Shown: positions 7,810-15,474 of the stretch, piece by piece
Position numbering within the stretch: position 1 is the stretch's first letter
How the letters are laid out: each line of letters begins with the position of its first letter
Origin: a virus
Strand: one strand, 5' to 3'
IMG/VR virus record: IMGVR_UViG_3300041809_003504
Location: 1-39,091 of that record
DNA length: 39,091 nt
Translations under genes and position numbers: made by a program
Notes under the pieces: model-generated
The model's input: only the letters and a program-made list of their open reading frames with translations
The model's database searches: none
Told to the model about the DNA's origin: nothing

Positions 7810-8823
7810 CTATTGCGCGATGCCCGTCACGCCGCAGAGGCAGGTCGCGGACATCACTGTGTTTTGTGAATTGCTGTACTGCGGCGCGCCGGTGACGGTC
7901 ACGGCCACGATGCCATCGGCCTCGGCATTCTCGGCCACCTGGAACGCCATCTGTGGGAAGGTGAAACTCACCGAATTGTTGGCATCGTGCTGAACGCTGA
8001 GCGTCGCCGTGCCGGTGGTCTGATTGACAAGGGTGTTGTACTCGGGCGATCCAGCGAGCAGCCGCGCCGTGAACTGAAACGAAGGCACCCGGGCGCCGAT
8101 CTCCATCCGGCCGCGCACCTGCAAACCGTTCTGCAAACCCGAACCGGGATAGAAGCCCGCGTTCAGCAACAGGTTGTTCTTCCAGCCGACCGACCCGGAC
8201 AAGATGCGCTTCGTGGCGACGTAGTCAACGCCGTTCACCGAAAGCGACATCGACGCCGCGAGCATGTTGTTCTCGGTCGCGAGCGCGGGAACCGTGATGC
8301 CGCTCGGCGTCGTTACCAGGCCGGAGCCGACCCAGTTGACCGTCATCTTCGAAGACGCGCGGCCCGGACCGTAGTTGAACTGATAGGTGAAGTCCTCGAT
8401 CGCGCAGCCGACGTAGAGATTGTCGATGGCATTGCCGCCGCCTTCGGCCACCTGCTCGACCAGCGAGAAGTACGGCAACTCGAGCGTGACGCCCGGATTG
8501 ATGGGCGTGATCGTATAGGTGTACGGAGCCACCGAGCCGGTCTGCGTGATGTTGCCGAAAGCGTACGCCACTGCCCAGGTAACGAATTCAGCGCTCGCGT
8601 ACTTGTCCAGGCGGTTTGCGATTTCATAGTGCGACGGGAAGGTCTGCGTGATGAACTCGTGGCCCTTGCCGATCTCCGCAGCGTCGTTTTCGAACACCGG
8701 CTTGGGCGTGGTCAGGCCGGTGTCGAGCTTCTTGAATCGCAGAAACGTCGACCCGGCGGTCGAGATGTTGGTCTGCTTGCCCTTGCCAAGACCCATGATT
8801 AACTGCTGAACTCTCGCGGGCAT
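7810..8823 (-). CDS. Major tail (tube) protein
   Basis: The 337-residue protein is beta-rich with few charged helices. Seen segments include KQTNISTAGSTFLRFKK near the N-terminus, a run of beta strands around PYTYTITPINPGVTLELPYFS, and a C-terminal half rich in T, V, S and N (NNSVSFTFPQMAFQV). This composition, the length and the position between the connector/terminator genes and the chaperone gene are typical of siphovirus tail tube subunits, which stack as hexamers around the tape measure. The start ATG overlaps the stop of the preceding small gene (TAATG), with GGAG upstream. I cannot exclude a related tube-like family, but a structural tail role is well supported. Confidence 0.85.
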   Translation of the reverse strand: MPARVQQLIMGLGKGKQTNISTAGSTFLRFKKLDTGLTTPKPVFENDAAEIGKGHEFITQTFPSHYEIANRLDKYASAEFVTWAVAYAFGNITQTGSVAPYTYTITPINPGVTLELPYFSLVEQVAEGGGNAIDNLYVGCAIEDFTYQFNYGPGRASSKMTVNWVGSGLVTTPSGITVPALATENNMLAASMSLSVNGVDYVATKRILSGSVGWKNNLLLNAGFYPGSGLQNGLQVRGRMEIGARVPSFQFTARLLAGSPEYNTLVNQTTGTATLSVQHDANNSVSFTFPQMAFQVAENAEADGIVAVTVTGAPQYSNSQNTVMSATCLCGVTGIAQ

Positions 8824-8972
8824 TACTCAGTGACCTCCTTGATTTGCACGTAGCCGAGTCCCATCAACGGCACGAGTTTCTCCGGCGTCGCTTCCACTTC
8901 CTGGATGTCGCCGGTGTGCGGGTGTCGCAGTCGGACGGTTTCCCGTGCTTGTGTGTTCTCTTGTTCGTCCAT
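8823..8972 (-). CDS. Small phage protein, 49 aa, between tail terminator-like and tube genes
   Basis: This gene starts at ATG 8972, overlapping by one base the TGA of the upstream gene, and its TAA overlaps the tail tube ATG by one base. GGAG stands a suitable distance upstream of the start. The product reads MDEQENTQARETVRLRHPHT at the N-terminus and continues with an amphipathic acidic/hydrophobic helix and GYVQIKEV. Many phages have a comparable short protein with an R.P.TG...V motif at this point of the operon; its function is unknown. Perfect stop-start coupling on both sides supports it as a real gene. Confidence 0.75.
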   Translation of the reverse strand: MDEQENTQARETVRLRHPHTGDIQEVEATPEKLVPLMGLGYVQIKEVTE

Positions 8973-9436
8973 CAGTTGTCTCCGATCTCGGGAACGATGA
9001 AGACCCCTTTGAAGCGATCGATCAGGTCTTCATCGAGTTCGTGATCGATGCTCGGCGTGTCCATGATGTCCAAGCCTGGGTAGATCTGCAGGTAGCGGAT
9101 GTTGGGTCCGGTGCCGCCAGGCGGGCGGTTACAGGTAATCCACCAGAGGTCCTCGTAGCCCACTGGGGCGGCCACGCCAGCCGCGTTGCCCATCCGGTAG
9201 TAAATGCCCCAGCGGTGCTTCCAAATGGTCTGGCCATCGAAATTGCCGCCCTTGGTGCCTTCCCACGCGACGAGCATCGAGGGCGCGGGCATCTTGTAGA
9301 TGGCCTCCGCGAGGCGATGCTCTTGTCCCAAGCGAAAGTGGAAAGCGCTGATCCGGCCACCCATGGCGGCGTTCAGTTCCGGAATGGAGAGGAGGACGCT
9401 CGCGATCGCGTCGGTTATCGGCGCAGGATTCAGCAT
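8972..9436 (-). CDS. Putative tail terminator / tail completion protein
   Basis: The 154-residue protein occupies the position of the tail terminator (lambda U-like) between the head-tail joining genes and the tail tube. It begins MLNPAPITDAIASVLLSIPE, a helix typical of minor tail/terminator proteins, and then has strand-rich segments (SMLVAWEGTKGG, WKHRWGIYYRMGN) and an acidic C-terminus (HELDEDLIDRFKGVF). No catalytic motif is present. The start ATG abuts the upstream gene stop at 9437, and its own stop overlaps the next start. The assignment is by position and general architecture, not by a diagnostic motif. Confidence 0.6.
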   Translation of the reverse strand: MLNPAPITDAIASVLLSIPELNAAMGGRISAFHFRLGQEHRLAEAIYKMPAPSMLVAWEGTKGGNFDGQTIWKHRWGIYYRMGNAAGVAAPVGYEDLWWITCNRPPGGTGPNIRYLQIYPGLDIMDTPSIDHELDEDLIDRFKGVFIVPEIGDN

Positions 9437-9754
9437 CTACGTCATCCTCAGTTTCAGGACCGCGCCACCCTCCGCATCCACGTCCACGTCGACCACGTCG
9501 TAAACGATCGCGCTGATCGTGATCTTGTCGCCATGCCGCGGTGCCGGTGTGATCCCGGCGAACCGCACGAAGAGGCGGACCACGGACGTGCCCTGGACAC
9601 TGCCCGGTATGTAGTCCTCGCCCATTGCCGGTCGCTGGATGATGCCGGTGAGCTGCTGCGCGCCCGAGCCATCCTGCGGCGTGAACGTGACCGCTGTTCC
9701 AAAGGTGGCGAGGCACGCGGTGTCCAGCGCGTTGACGAGATCCGACCAGGCCAT
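9437..9754 (-). CDS. Head-tail joining protein, lambda FII-like
   Basis: A 105-residue beta-rich protein starting MAWSDLVNALDTACLATFG, with TFTPQDG and a C-terminal run of strands (KITISAIVYDVVDVDVDAEG, then AVLKLRM). The N-terminal helix followed by a small barrel and the size agree with the lambda FII-type family of proteins that attach tails to filled heads. It lies between the capsid-side genes and the tail terminator-like gene, as expected. It ends exactly where the next gene begins. The similarity is judged by eye; a profile search would settle it. Confidence 0.65.
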   Translation of the reverse strand: MAWSDLVNALDTACLATFGTAVTFTPQDGSGAQQLTGIIQRPAMGEDYIPGSVQGTSVVRLFVRFAGITPAPRHGDKITISAIVYDVVDVDVDAEGGAVLKLRMT

Positions 9755-9757
9755 TGG

Positions 9758-10105
9758 CTATCCAGCGGGGTACGTGTACGAAGGCTTGTTCCAGTAGGAG
9801 ACGATCAGGCCCTCGCCAGCGATGGCCGCATCGATCCAGTAATCGGAGAGATCCAACGTGTCCGAGTCCGTGCTGGACCACACCTCATAGGAATCGTCGA
9901 CGCCGCCGGCCTGGTTCGGCCAAAGTTCTTTGATGACGCCGGCCAGCGTGCTCTTGTTGACTGTGGCAGTGCCAAAATACACCTTGCCGGTGAGCCCTGC
10001 GATCACCTGCACGCGGATGCGGCAGCAGGGCGTGCGGGTCGCGGAGAGATGAACGGGCGTTCCCGGCGTGGGCACATTCACCCGGCCTAACGAAGTCGGT
10101 GTCAT
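9758..10105 (-). CDS. Phage structural protein of unknown function, beta-rich
   Basis: I set the start at ATG 10105, which overlaps the upstream TGA by four bases (ATGA), rather than further upstream where the frame is low-complexity Arg/His. The 115-residue product begins MTPTSLGRVNVPTPGTPVHL and is rich in beta-strand residues (IRVQVIAGLTGKVYFGT), with an acidic DDSYEVWSSTDSDTLDL patch and an aromatic C-terminus (YWNKPSYTYPAG). It resembles small head or connector accessory proteins, perhaps a decoration or neck subunit. I do not recognise the family. Its neighbours are the FII-like protein and a small protein with a similar composition. Confidence 0.65.
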   Translation of the reverse strand: MTPTSLGRVNVPTPGTPVHLSATRTPCCRIRVQVIAGLTGKVYFGTATVNKSTLAGVIKELWPNQAGGVDDSYEVWSSTDSDTLDLSDYWIDAAIAGEGLIVSYWNKPSYTYPAG

Positions 10106-10389
10106 AGCCAGGCCAGCACGTCGAAGTGCTTCGCGTTGGTCACGGTCACCACCACATTCGTCGACGTGTGCGTGCCGTACGTGACGGTGCCGCCGTCGGT
10201 TGGGATGCACATCACGCCAGCCGGTGTCGCGCCAAGGCCGTGAGCGACGTTTTGGCTCGCCCCGGTACCGACCTGCTGGCTCGCGAAGAACTGCTTCTGG
10301 AGCGACGGGTAAAGCCCCTTAAACTTCGGGTGCGGCCCGTTGCTCTGGAACTCCGGCGCGTTGACGGGGACCTTTTTAACCTCGACCAT
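10102..10389 (-). CDS. Phage structural protein of unknown function, 95 aa
   Basis: The start is placed at ATG 10389 (MVEVKKVPVNAPEFQSNG), supported by GGAG eight to nine bases upstream; earlier in-frame codons are Arg/Ser-rich and overlap the preceding gene. The C-terminal half (about 35-95) is Gly/Thr/Val-rich beta (TVTYGTHTSTNVVVTVTNAK) and resembles the beta modules of fibre or decoration proteins. Function is not known. It overlaps the upstream gene by 14 bases and the next by four, so translation is probably coupled through the group. Confidence 0.65.
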   Translation of the reverse strand: MVEVKKVPVNAPEFQSNGPHPKFKGLYPSLQKQFFASQQVGTGASQNVAHGLGATPAGVMCIPTDGGTVTYGTHTSTNVVVTVTNAKHFDVLAWL

Positions 10390-10648
10390 TCTTTTTCTCC
10401 TTCCTGGTTCTGACCGGCGCGACTCCGGACTTGGCGAGCGCCACCTCGAGTTGCTGCCGCGTGCCGACACGGCGCTGCTCGTACATCTGGCGGGTGCGCG
10501 TCATCTGGAGTTTGTCGGCCGGATCCGGCGCCGGGTATTCGGCTCCGACTTCGGGCGGCGTGAAGCCGCCGGGCAAGGGGCGCAGCACGAACAGCGGTGG
10601 CACGCCGCTGCGGGTCAACTGCGCCCACGAGAGTTTGCGAAGGAACAT
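10376..10648 (-). CDS. Hypothetical phage protein, 90 aa, next to major capsid
   Basis: This gene starts at ATG 10648, two bases after the major capsid stop codon, and ends at 10376 inside the start of the next gene. The product begins MFLRKLSWAQLTRSGV and is basic and Pro/Arg-rich, with a C-terminal helix EQRRVGTRQQLEVALAKSG and a Lys/Arg tail (RTRKEKKNGRG). I do not recognise it. A short basic protein immediately downstream of the capsid gene may be a head completion or DNA-binding accessory factor (inference). A longer reading of the frame that begins inside the capsid gene is an artefact of the overlap. Confidence 0.6.
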   Translation of the reverse strand: MFLRKLSWAQLTRSGVPPLFVLRPLPGGFTPPEVGAEYPAPDPADKLQMTRTRQMYEQRRVGTRQQLEVALAKSGVAPVRTRKEKKNGRG

Positions 10649-10650
10649 GG

Positions 10651-11655
10651 TTACACCGCCGAGATGACGCCGTTGAAGTAGAAGCCGCAGTCCTTCGAGA
10701 CCACGCGCATGTCGAATGCGGCGTCGATCTCGACGCGGTCCGAGGCCAGATGCTCCATGCGGAAGCTCTTGATGCGGAGACCGGCGCCGCCGGTGGACCC
10801 GATCAGGCCCGTCCAGTTGAAGGTGTAACCGGCGCTCGGCGTCATCAGGCCGGGGTTGCGGGGCCGGTAGAAGAGAGCCGCGCTGGTCCCGCCGATAAAG
10901 GAGTTCGATTCCGTAGCGCCCTCGGCCGCCGTATTGTAGACGGCGTCCATGATGAGGACCTCTTCGAGTTCGAGGATTTCTGCCATGATGCGGCGAGTGG
11001 CCATCGCCGGATTCGGCGCGGTCTGGCCGTACTTGGTGCGGTCGATGAAGTCGGGATGATCGACGAGCTTGTCGAACACCGGGCGCGAGAACACGGCGAT
11101 GTTCGGTACAAAGCCGCCGGAGTTCAACCGCGCCTGGGTTTTGGCGTGACGGATGTCGGTGATCGGGCTGGCCGTGGCGTAGTCCCAATAGATGACGTGA
11201 GTGCTGTCGGCGGTCGCCTGGCCCGCCACTTCGCCAGTCCACACGCCGGTCTTGAAGTAGGCCCCGGCCCAGACGTTCTCGCGGCGAATGAGTGCCTTGT
11301 TAGTCAGGAAGATGGTTGCGTCGCGGTCCGGAGACAGCGGCGAATCGCTGTTGGCGCGGATCTGGTCGTCCACGTCCTTGTGGAGCGCCCAGACGTCGCA
11401 ACTGTAGGTGCCGGTCGAGTCGAGCCCATAGCCCGAGCCCGCGGACTCGGTGGCGAGGGCGCGCTTCTGCATCTCGTCGCGGTTGAAGTCGGCGCGCTTG
11501 TACGTGTAGTACAGGTCGCTCTTGCTTTCGACCGGAATGCCAGGGAAGGCGCGGTCGGCAACGAACTCCACGCCGGCCGCCTCCTGGCTGTACGCCACGG
11601 AAATGTTCGTCAGCGGGCGGTTCACATGGACATCGCCCAAAGTCGGTTGAGGCAT
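10651..11655 (-). CDS. Major capsid protein, lambda E-like family
   Basis: The 334-residue protein has the layout of the lambda-E-type HK97-fold capsid family: a short N-arm (MPQPTLGDVHVNRPLTNISV), an E-loop region with VESKSDLYYTYKRADFNRDE, a spine helix region (AILELEEVLIMDAVYN, with preceding ATRRIMA), and a C-terminal segment after GLRIKSFRMEHLASDRVEID ending FYFNGVISAV. It lies downstream of the protease and decoration genes, exactly as in lambda. An AAGGAG precedes the ATG at the right distance, consistent with high expression. It forms the icosahedral shell around the packaged genome. Confidence 0.9.
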   Translation of the reverse strand: MPQPTLGDVHVNRPLTNISVAYSQEAAGVEFVADRAFPGIPVESKSDLYYTYKRADFNRDEMQKRALATESAGSGYGLDSTGTYSCDVWALHKDVDDQIRANSDSPLSPDRDATIFLTNKALIRRENVWAGAYFKTGVWTGEVAGQATADSTHVIYWDYATASPITDIRHAKTQARLNSGGFVPNIAVFSRPVFDKLVDHPDFIDRTKYGQTAPNPAMATRRIMAEILELEEVLIMDAVYNTAAEGATESNSFIGGTSAALFYRPRNPGLMTPSAGYTFNWTGLIGSTGGAGLRIKSFRMEHLASDRVEIDAAFDMRVVSKDCGFYFNGVISAV

Positions 11656-11695
11656 TTACGTTTTCTCCTTTTCGTGTGATTGGGCCGCTGACGAT

Positions 11696-12064
11696 TTACA
11701 GCTTGCCCTTTTGCTGAATGAGCGCCGGGATGATGACTCCGGCGGCCCCGGTTGCCAGCGCGCGGCCGAGGATCTTGTTGCCGGTGGTGGCGGTGACCGC
11801 CTTGCCGTTGACGTCGGTCGCGAGCAGATCGCCTGCCGTGACACCACCCGTGCCGACGACCAACTTGCTGACGCCGAGGATGCCGACCTCGCCAGCGGCG
11901 CCTGCAGCGTTGGGCTTGTCCTGCAGGATGCCTTCAGCTTCGCCGCCAGCCGACGGCAGTGCGAGTTGTCCGCTCGAGTTCACCACGACGAAGCAGAACT
12001 GAGATGCACTCAGGTCCGCGCTCGCCAGGGCGCTGATCGTGTGAAGAGTCTGTTCGTAGGCCAT
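11696..12064 (-). CDS. Capsid decoration protein, DUF2190-like / lambda D position
   Basis: This 122-residue Gly/Ala/Val-rich protein contains GILQDKPNAAGAAGEVGILG and the closing segment GRALATGAAGVIIPALI. These match the small capsid-associated DUF2190 family, in which a beta fold with G-x-A-x-G segments decorates the shell. It sits between the protease/scaffold gene and the major capsid gene, the place of lambda gpD. A strong Shine-Dalgarno (GGAG) precedes ATG 12064. Role: stabilising the expanded capsid, by analogy. Confidence 0.8.
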   Translation of the reverse strand: MAYEQTLHTISALASADLSASQFCFVVVNSSGQLALPSAGGEAEGILQDKPNAAGAAGEVGILGVSKLVVGTGGVTAGDLLATDVNGKAVTATTGNKILGRALATGAAGVIIPALIQQKGKL

Positions 12065-12082
12065 GTTCGTTTGCTCCTTTCC

Positions 12083-12730
12083 TTACCGCGCCAGGCGGAC
12101 ACCAGCTGCTTCGAGCGTGGCGATCAGTCCTTTGGCGTTGTGCTGCGCGCGAAACGCTGCGTATGCCTCCGGGTGCTCTTCGAGCATCTGGGCGTAGGCG
12201 CGCTCCTTGGTGACCTTGGTTGCGGTTCCGGAGACGTACAGCCCCGAAGTCGCCTGGCCACGGTTCTGGCGGGCGAACGCGATCGATTGCGCCTCGAGTT
12301 CCTGGACGCCGCCCCAGCCTGCGTTCGGATTCACGTGGGAACTGATCATGTGCTTCTCGCTTTCCGCGACGCGGGAGTGGGTCAAGGCTTCGCTGACCTC
12401 CGCGACGCTCAGGTATTCGCCCCGGCTGTTCTTCTGCATGAGGAACTCGGCCGCCTTATCGGGGTAGCCGGCCACCTTGCAGAGCGCGGCGATGGCCTGG
12501 ATGTCGGATTCGGCGCGCATGCCCTTTGGCGATTCACCCCCGATCGGCACGACACTGGCCGCAGCCTTCTTGGACTTGGCCTGTTCCTCGTCGTCTTTGT
12601 CATCCTCGTCGTCATCGGCCGGAGGCTTCTTGCTTGCGCGCTCCTTGGCGTCGTCCTTCTTGGACTTCTTGTCGTCGGTCTTGTCCTCGCCTTCCTTTTT
12701 CGCGGCGAGGGCTTGCACTTCTTCGCTCAT
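12083..12730 (-). CDS. Putative scaffold protein from internal in-frame start (lambda Nu3-like)
   Basis: Inside the protease gene an ATG at 12730 (codon 310, MSEEVQALAAKKEGED) is preceded by AAGGAG with a five-base spacer, one of the best ribosome sites in the operon, although it lies within coding sequence. Initiation there gives a 215-residue protein lacking the protease domain and consisting of the charged linker and the helical C-terminus. Lambda makes its scaffold Nu3 in the same way from within gene C. The start context is seen directly; the scaffold role follows from the lambda parallel. Confidence 0.65.
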   Translation of the reverse strand: MSEEVQALAAKKEGEDKTDDKKSKKDDAKERASKKPPADDDEDDKDDEEQAKSKKAAASVVPIGGESPKGMRAESDIQAIAALCKVAGYPDKAAEFLMQKNSRGEYLSVAEVSEALTHSRVAESEKHMISSHVNPNAGWGGVQELEAQSIAFARQNRGQATSGLYVSGTATKVTKERAYAQMLEEHPEAYAAFRAQHNAKGLIATLEAAGVRLAR

Positions 12731-13657
12731 ATGCACTCCTTCGATTGGAATTGCGGCCGTCGCCGCGCTGGTTACAACTGACGCTCGCTTACGCGAGTCC
12801 AACTGACCTGTGATCGCCGCCAGGGCGTCGTCGAGCGTGCCCACTTGGTCGGCGAGCAGTGGGATGGCATTGTCGGCCCAGTACAGACCGGCCTGCGTGC
12901 CTGCGATGGCTTTGGCCGAGGCCTTGCGATTGCGCGCCACGGTCTCGACGAAGATTCCGTACTCGCGGTCCACCTCTGCCTGGATGTCGCCTTTCGCGCT
13001 TTCGGAAAGCGGCTCGTGCGGATTGCCGTCGACCTTCTTCTCGCCGGCGAAGATGAACGTGTACTTGGCACCGAGATCCTTGTCGAACGCCGATTGATCC
13101 ACGTGCAGGGCGTACACACCGATCGACCCTACGGCCCCCGTACGCGTCACGAACACGCGGCTAGCGGAACTCGCAATCGCGTAGGCCGCCGACAGCGCGA
13201 TATCGTTCGCTGCGGCGTAAACGGGCTTCACGCCGCGAATCGAGTAGATGTAGTCGGCCAATTCGAAGCATCCGCTCGTCTCGCCGCCGGGGGAATCGAC
13301 ATCGAGCAGGATCGCGCGCACGCTGGCGTCGTCGACGGCGCGCGCCACCTGACGTTGGATCTGCTCATACGAGCTGGCGCCGCTCCACGAGGATAGGAAC
13401 GACTCCTTCTTGAGCAGCGTTCCCTGAACTGGGACCACGGCGACGCCGTCCAGCACGGCATAATCGCGGTCTTCGCCCGCCTCCGCGTAACGCGCCATCA
13501 GCGTCGCTGTGTCATCCATTGGTACGCGCGTGGCCAGCACCGCATCGGGATCGATGCCCAGCCGCGGCCCCAGGGCCTTGATGATCACCTCCAGCTTTGG
13601 CGGGTGAATCATCAACGGGCAGTTTACGAACCGAGATGCCACATGAGTCAGCGTCAC
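12083..13657 (-). CDS. Head maturation protease, S49 (SppA-like) fused to scaffold region
   Basis: The 524-residue protein has an N-terminal SppA/ClpP-fold protease domain (about 65-280) and a C-terminal scaffold-like part. Seen motifs are LLDVDSPGGE (about 118-126), the catalytic-serine segment ALSAAYAIASSA (Ser about 156), TGAVGSIGVYA (173-183) and a Lys at about 207-208 in AGEKKVDGNP that would be the catalytic base of the Ser-Lys dyad. From about 310 to 370 there is a Lys/Asp/Glu repeat linker, then a helical C-terminus ending in a capsid-like tail. Lambda gpC has the same design. The start is GTG 13657 with GAGG upstream and a four-base overlap with the portal stop. An in-frame internal start makes the scaffold (separate entry). 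Confidence 0.9.
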   Translation of the reverse strand: MTLTHVASRFVNCPLMIHPPKLEVIIKALGPRLGIDPDAVLATRVPMDDTATLMARYAEAGEDRDYAVLDGVAVVPVQGTLLKKESFLSSWSGASSYEQIQRQVARAVDDASVRAILLDVDSPGGETSGCFELADYIYSIRGVKPVYAAANDIALSAAYAIASSASRVFVTRTGAVGSIGVYALHVDQSAFDKDLGAKYTFIFAGEKKVDGNPHEPLSESAKGDIQAEVDREYGIFVETVARNRKASAKAIAGTQAGLYWADNAIPLLADQVGTLDDALAAITGQLDSRKRASVVTSAATAAIPIEGVHMSEEVQALAAKKEGEDKTDDKKSKKDDAKERASKKPPADDDEDDKDDEEQAKSKKAAASVVPIGGESPKGMRAESDIQAIAALCKVAGYPDKAAEFLMQKNSRGEYLSVAEVSEALTHSRVAESEKHMISSHVNPNAGWGGVQELEAQSIAFARQNRGQATSGLYVSGTATKVTKERAYAQMLEEHPEAYAAFRAQHNAKGLIATLEAAGVRLAR

Positions 13658-15255
13658 TGGACCTCTACCTTTCCGCTTGTGGCGTCCTTCTCGACTTCTT
13701 CCTCGGTCATTCCCGCGTTCCTGCCCGTGAGAATCTTCCTGCCATCGGAGTCATAGGAAAGCCCCATCCTGTCGGCGCGGTCGTTGTCAGCCTTCTGCTC
13801 GGCGTCGATTACCGAAGCGTCATACCCTTGCGCCGCGCACTCGATCGAGCGCGTCGAGAGTCCATCGCGAATCGCACGCTCTGCTGCTTTCATGTCCTTT
13901 TCCGGATCGACCCACGGCCAGCCGGGCGTCACCCACTGCGCCTCTTCGAAGGGCCCCGGATCCTTGTCGTAGGCGTTCAGTAACTCGACGCCGAACACCA
14001 TCGCGAGCATCGCTTCGCGTAACCAGCGTCGATAGATCGGGTGGCAGACCTGGTAGATGAAGACCGAATACTGAAACTGCTCGCACTTGCGCCGGAACTC
14101 CAGCAGGCCGGCGCGGATCGACGAGTAGTTGATCCCCGAGAGATCCCCGCTGATCTGGTACTCCGCCAGACCCGCGCCACTCGCGAACGCCTGGAGGCAC
14201 GCCCGGACGAACGCCTTGTAATCGCCGCTGTCCTTGACCTCGGCGAACTGAACCTCTTCGCCGAAACCCAAAACCGGGAACGTGCCCGGCTCCAGCTTCG
14301 AGATCTGCGTGCCCGGATCGGCCTGGCTCTGCCCGTTCGAAGTCTGATCGGGCGCCATCACAGGATTGTCCGGACTCACCTGCTTGATGAAGCCGGTGAT
14401 CATGGCCGAGATCTTCTTGCGGACGATCTCGGCGTCCGTGTATTGCTCCAACTCGTAGAGCTTCGCAAGCACCGTGGTCAGCCACGGTTGGCCGCGGAAC
14501 TGGCCGGCGCGGACCGGTTTGTAGACGTGCAGCACGTCGCTCGCGGGCACCCGCTCCACCTGGAGCGCTTCGAGCGGATAGAACATCGTCTCGCCCGGAT
14601 GCGCCCGCCAGAAGTGGTATGCGGCGCGGCGGCCATCGGGCCGGAACTCCACGCCGCAGCGCACCCGATTTGCCTCGGGTACGTCCGAAGTCGGCTGGTT
14701 CCGCCACAGCGGTAACTGCTCGGCCTCGATCAACTGCAACTGGAGCGGCACGGTGAGCCCCTCCTTGGGCGAGCGCGGCCGAAAACGAACGAAGCACTCG
14801 CCGGCCTCCATCACCTCGCGGGCGATGATCATCTGCTGACCGTAGAAATCCGTTTGCCCGGAAGCAGGGTTGCGCGGGTCGTACTCGACATCCGATTCCC
14901 GAATCCAGCGCGCCCACTTCTGACGGATCAGCTCCCGGACCTGCTCGTCCGGATGCTGCGGGATCAGCCGTATGCCGCGCCCGATGGCGTTCGCCACGTA
15001 CGAATCCACCGCTCCGGCCGCCCACGCGCTGTTGCGGACCGCGTCGCGGTTTCGGGTCAGCAGCTCCAGCCCGTGCGAGAACAGGAGCGTGTTGAGGCCG
15101 AGATAACTCGGGTTCCATCCGAAGCCCCGCCGACCCTTGCCCGCCGCATCGAACGGCGTGTTCCCCATGCTTCGAGTGCCGCGCGGCACGCGCGGCACGG
15201 ATGGCGGCTCGTGGCCGGCGGCGCGGGCCAGCGACATCAAAGTCTCGATAGGCAC
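13654..15255 (-). CDS. Phage portal protein, lambda B family
   Basis: The 533-residue protein matches the lambda-type portal family: an N-terminal segment with FGWNPSYLGLN and LLTRNRDAVRNSAWAAGAVD, then NAIGRGIRLIPQH, a beta/wing region containing QLQLIEAEQLPLW, HVYKPVRAGQFRGQPWL, and the clip/crown helices with LSGINYSSIRAGLLEFRR and WVTPGWPWVDPEKDMKAAE. Portals form the dodecameric packaging vertex. It lies between the gpW-like gene and the S49 protease as in lambda. The listed start is a GTG with poor ribosome site context; an ATG at 15237 is the alternative, and both leave the recognised domain intact. Confidence 0.93.
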   Translation of the reverse strand: MPIETLMSLARAAGHEPPSVPRVPRGTRSMGNTPFDAAGKGRRGFGWNPSYLGLNTLLFSHGLELLTRNRDAVRNSAWAAGAVDSYVANAIGRGIRLIPQHPDEQVRELIRQKWARWIRESDVEYDPRNPASGQTDFYGQQMIIAREVMEAGECFVRFRPRSPKEGLTVPLQLQLIEAEQLPLWRNQPTSDVPEANRVRCGVEFRPDGRRAAYHFWRAHPGETMFYPLEALQVERVPASDVLHVYKPVRAGQFRGQPWLTTVLAKLYELEQYTDAEIVRKKISAMITGFIKQVSPDNPVMAPDQTSNGQSQADPGTQISKLEPGTFPVLGFGEEVQFAEVKDSGDYKAFVRACLQAFASGAGLAEYQISGDLSGINYSSIRAGLLEFRRKCEQFQYSVFIYQVCHPIYRRWLREAMLAMVFGVELLNAYDKDPGPFEEAQWVTPGWPWVDPEKDMKAAERAIRDGLSTRSIECAAQGYDASVIDAEQKADNDRADRMGLSYDSDGRKILTGRNAGMTEEEVEKDATSGKVEVQ

Positions 15256-15261
15256 TTTGGG

Positions 15262-15474
15262 TTAATGACCCCATCCCGAATTCGTGTAGATGCGCACCTG
15301 GCGGATCTGCTGTGGCCCGCTCTGCTGGGCGATGTCGTTGAGAATCAGGTTCCGGAGCTTGATGTAGTCGTCAATCGTGTCGAACTCAAAGTCGCGATCC
15401 TGGAACCGGATACGCTTCGCGCCCTGCTTGCGCGCGGCGTCAAGCGCGTCGAGATCGGTCTGGCTGAACGGCAT
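15262..15474 (-). CDS. Head-tail connector, gpW-like
   Basis: A 70-residue protein with the signature LDALDAARKQGAKRIRFQDR followed by an F/Y-D.I.DYI.LRNLIL helix. These are the features of the small head-tail joining proteins that sit between large terminase and portal in lambda-like phages (gpW family). It starts at ATG 15474 directly after the terminase stop, with GGTGGAG upstream. It would bind under the portal before tail attachment. Confidence 0.8.
   Translation of the reverse strand: MPFSQTDLDALDAARKQGAKRIRFQDRDFEFDTIDDYIKLRNLILNDIAQQSGPQQIRQVRIYTNSGWGH

Noticed and set aside
13820-15274. 484-aa - strand ORF overlapping the portal gene in another frame
   Set aside because: It is Arg/Gly/Ala-rich out-of-frame reading of the portal; the portal frame carries family motifs throughout.
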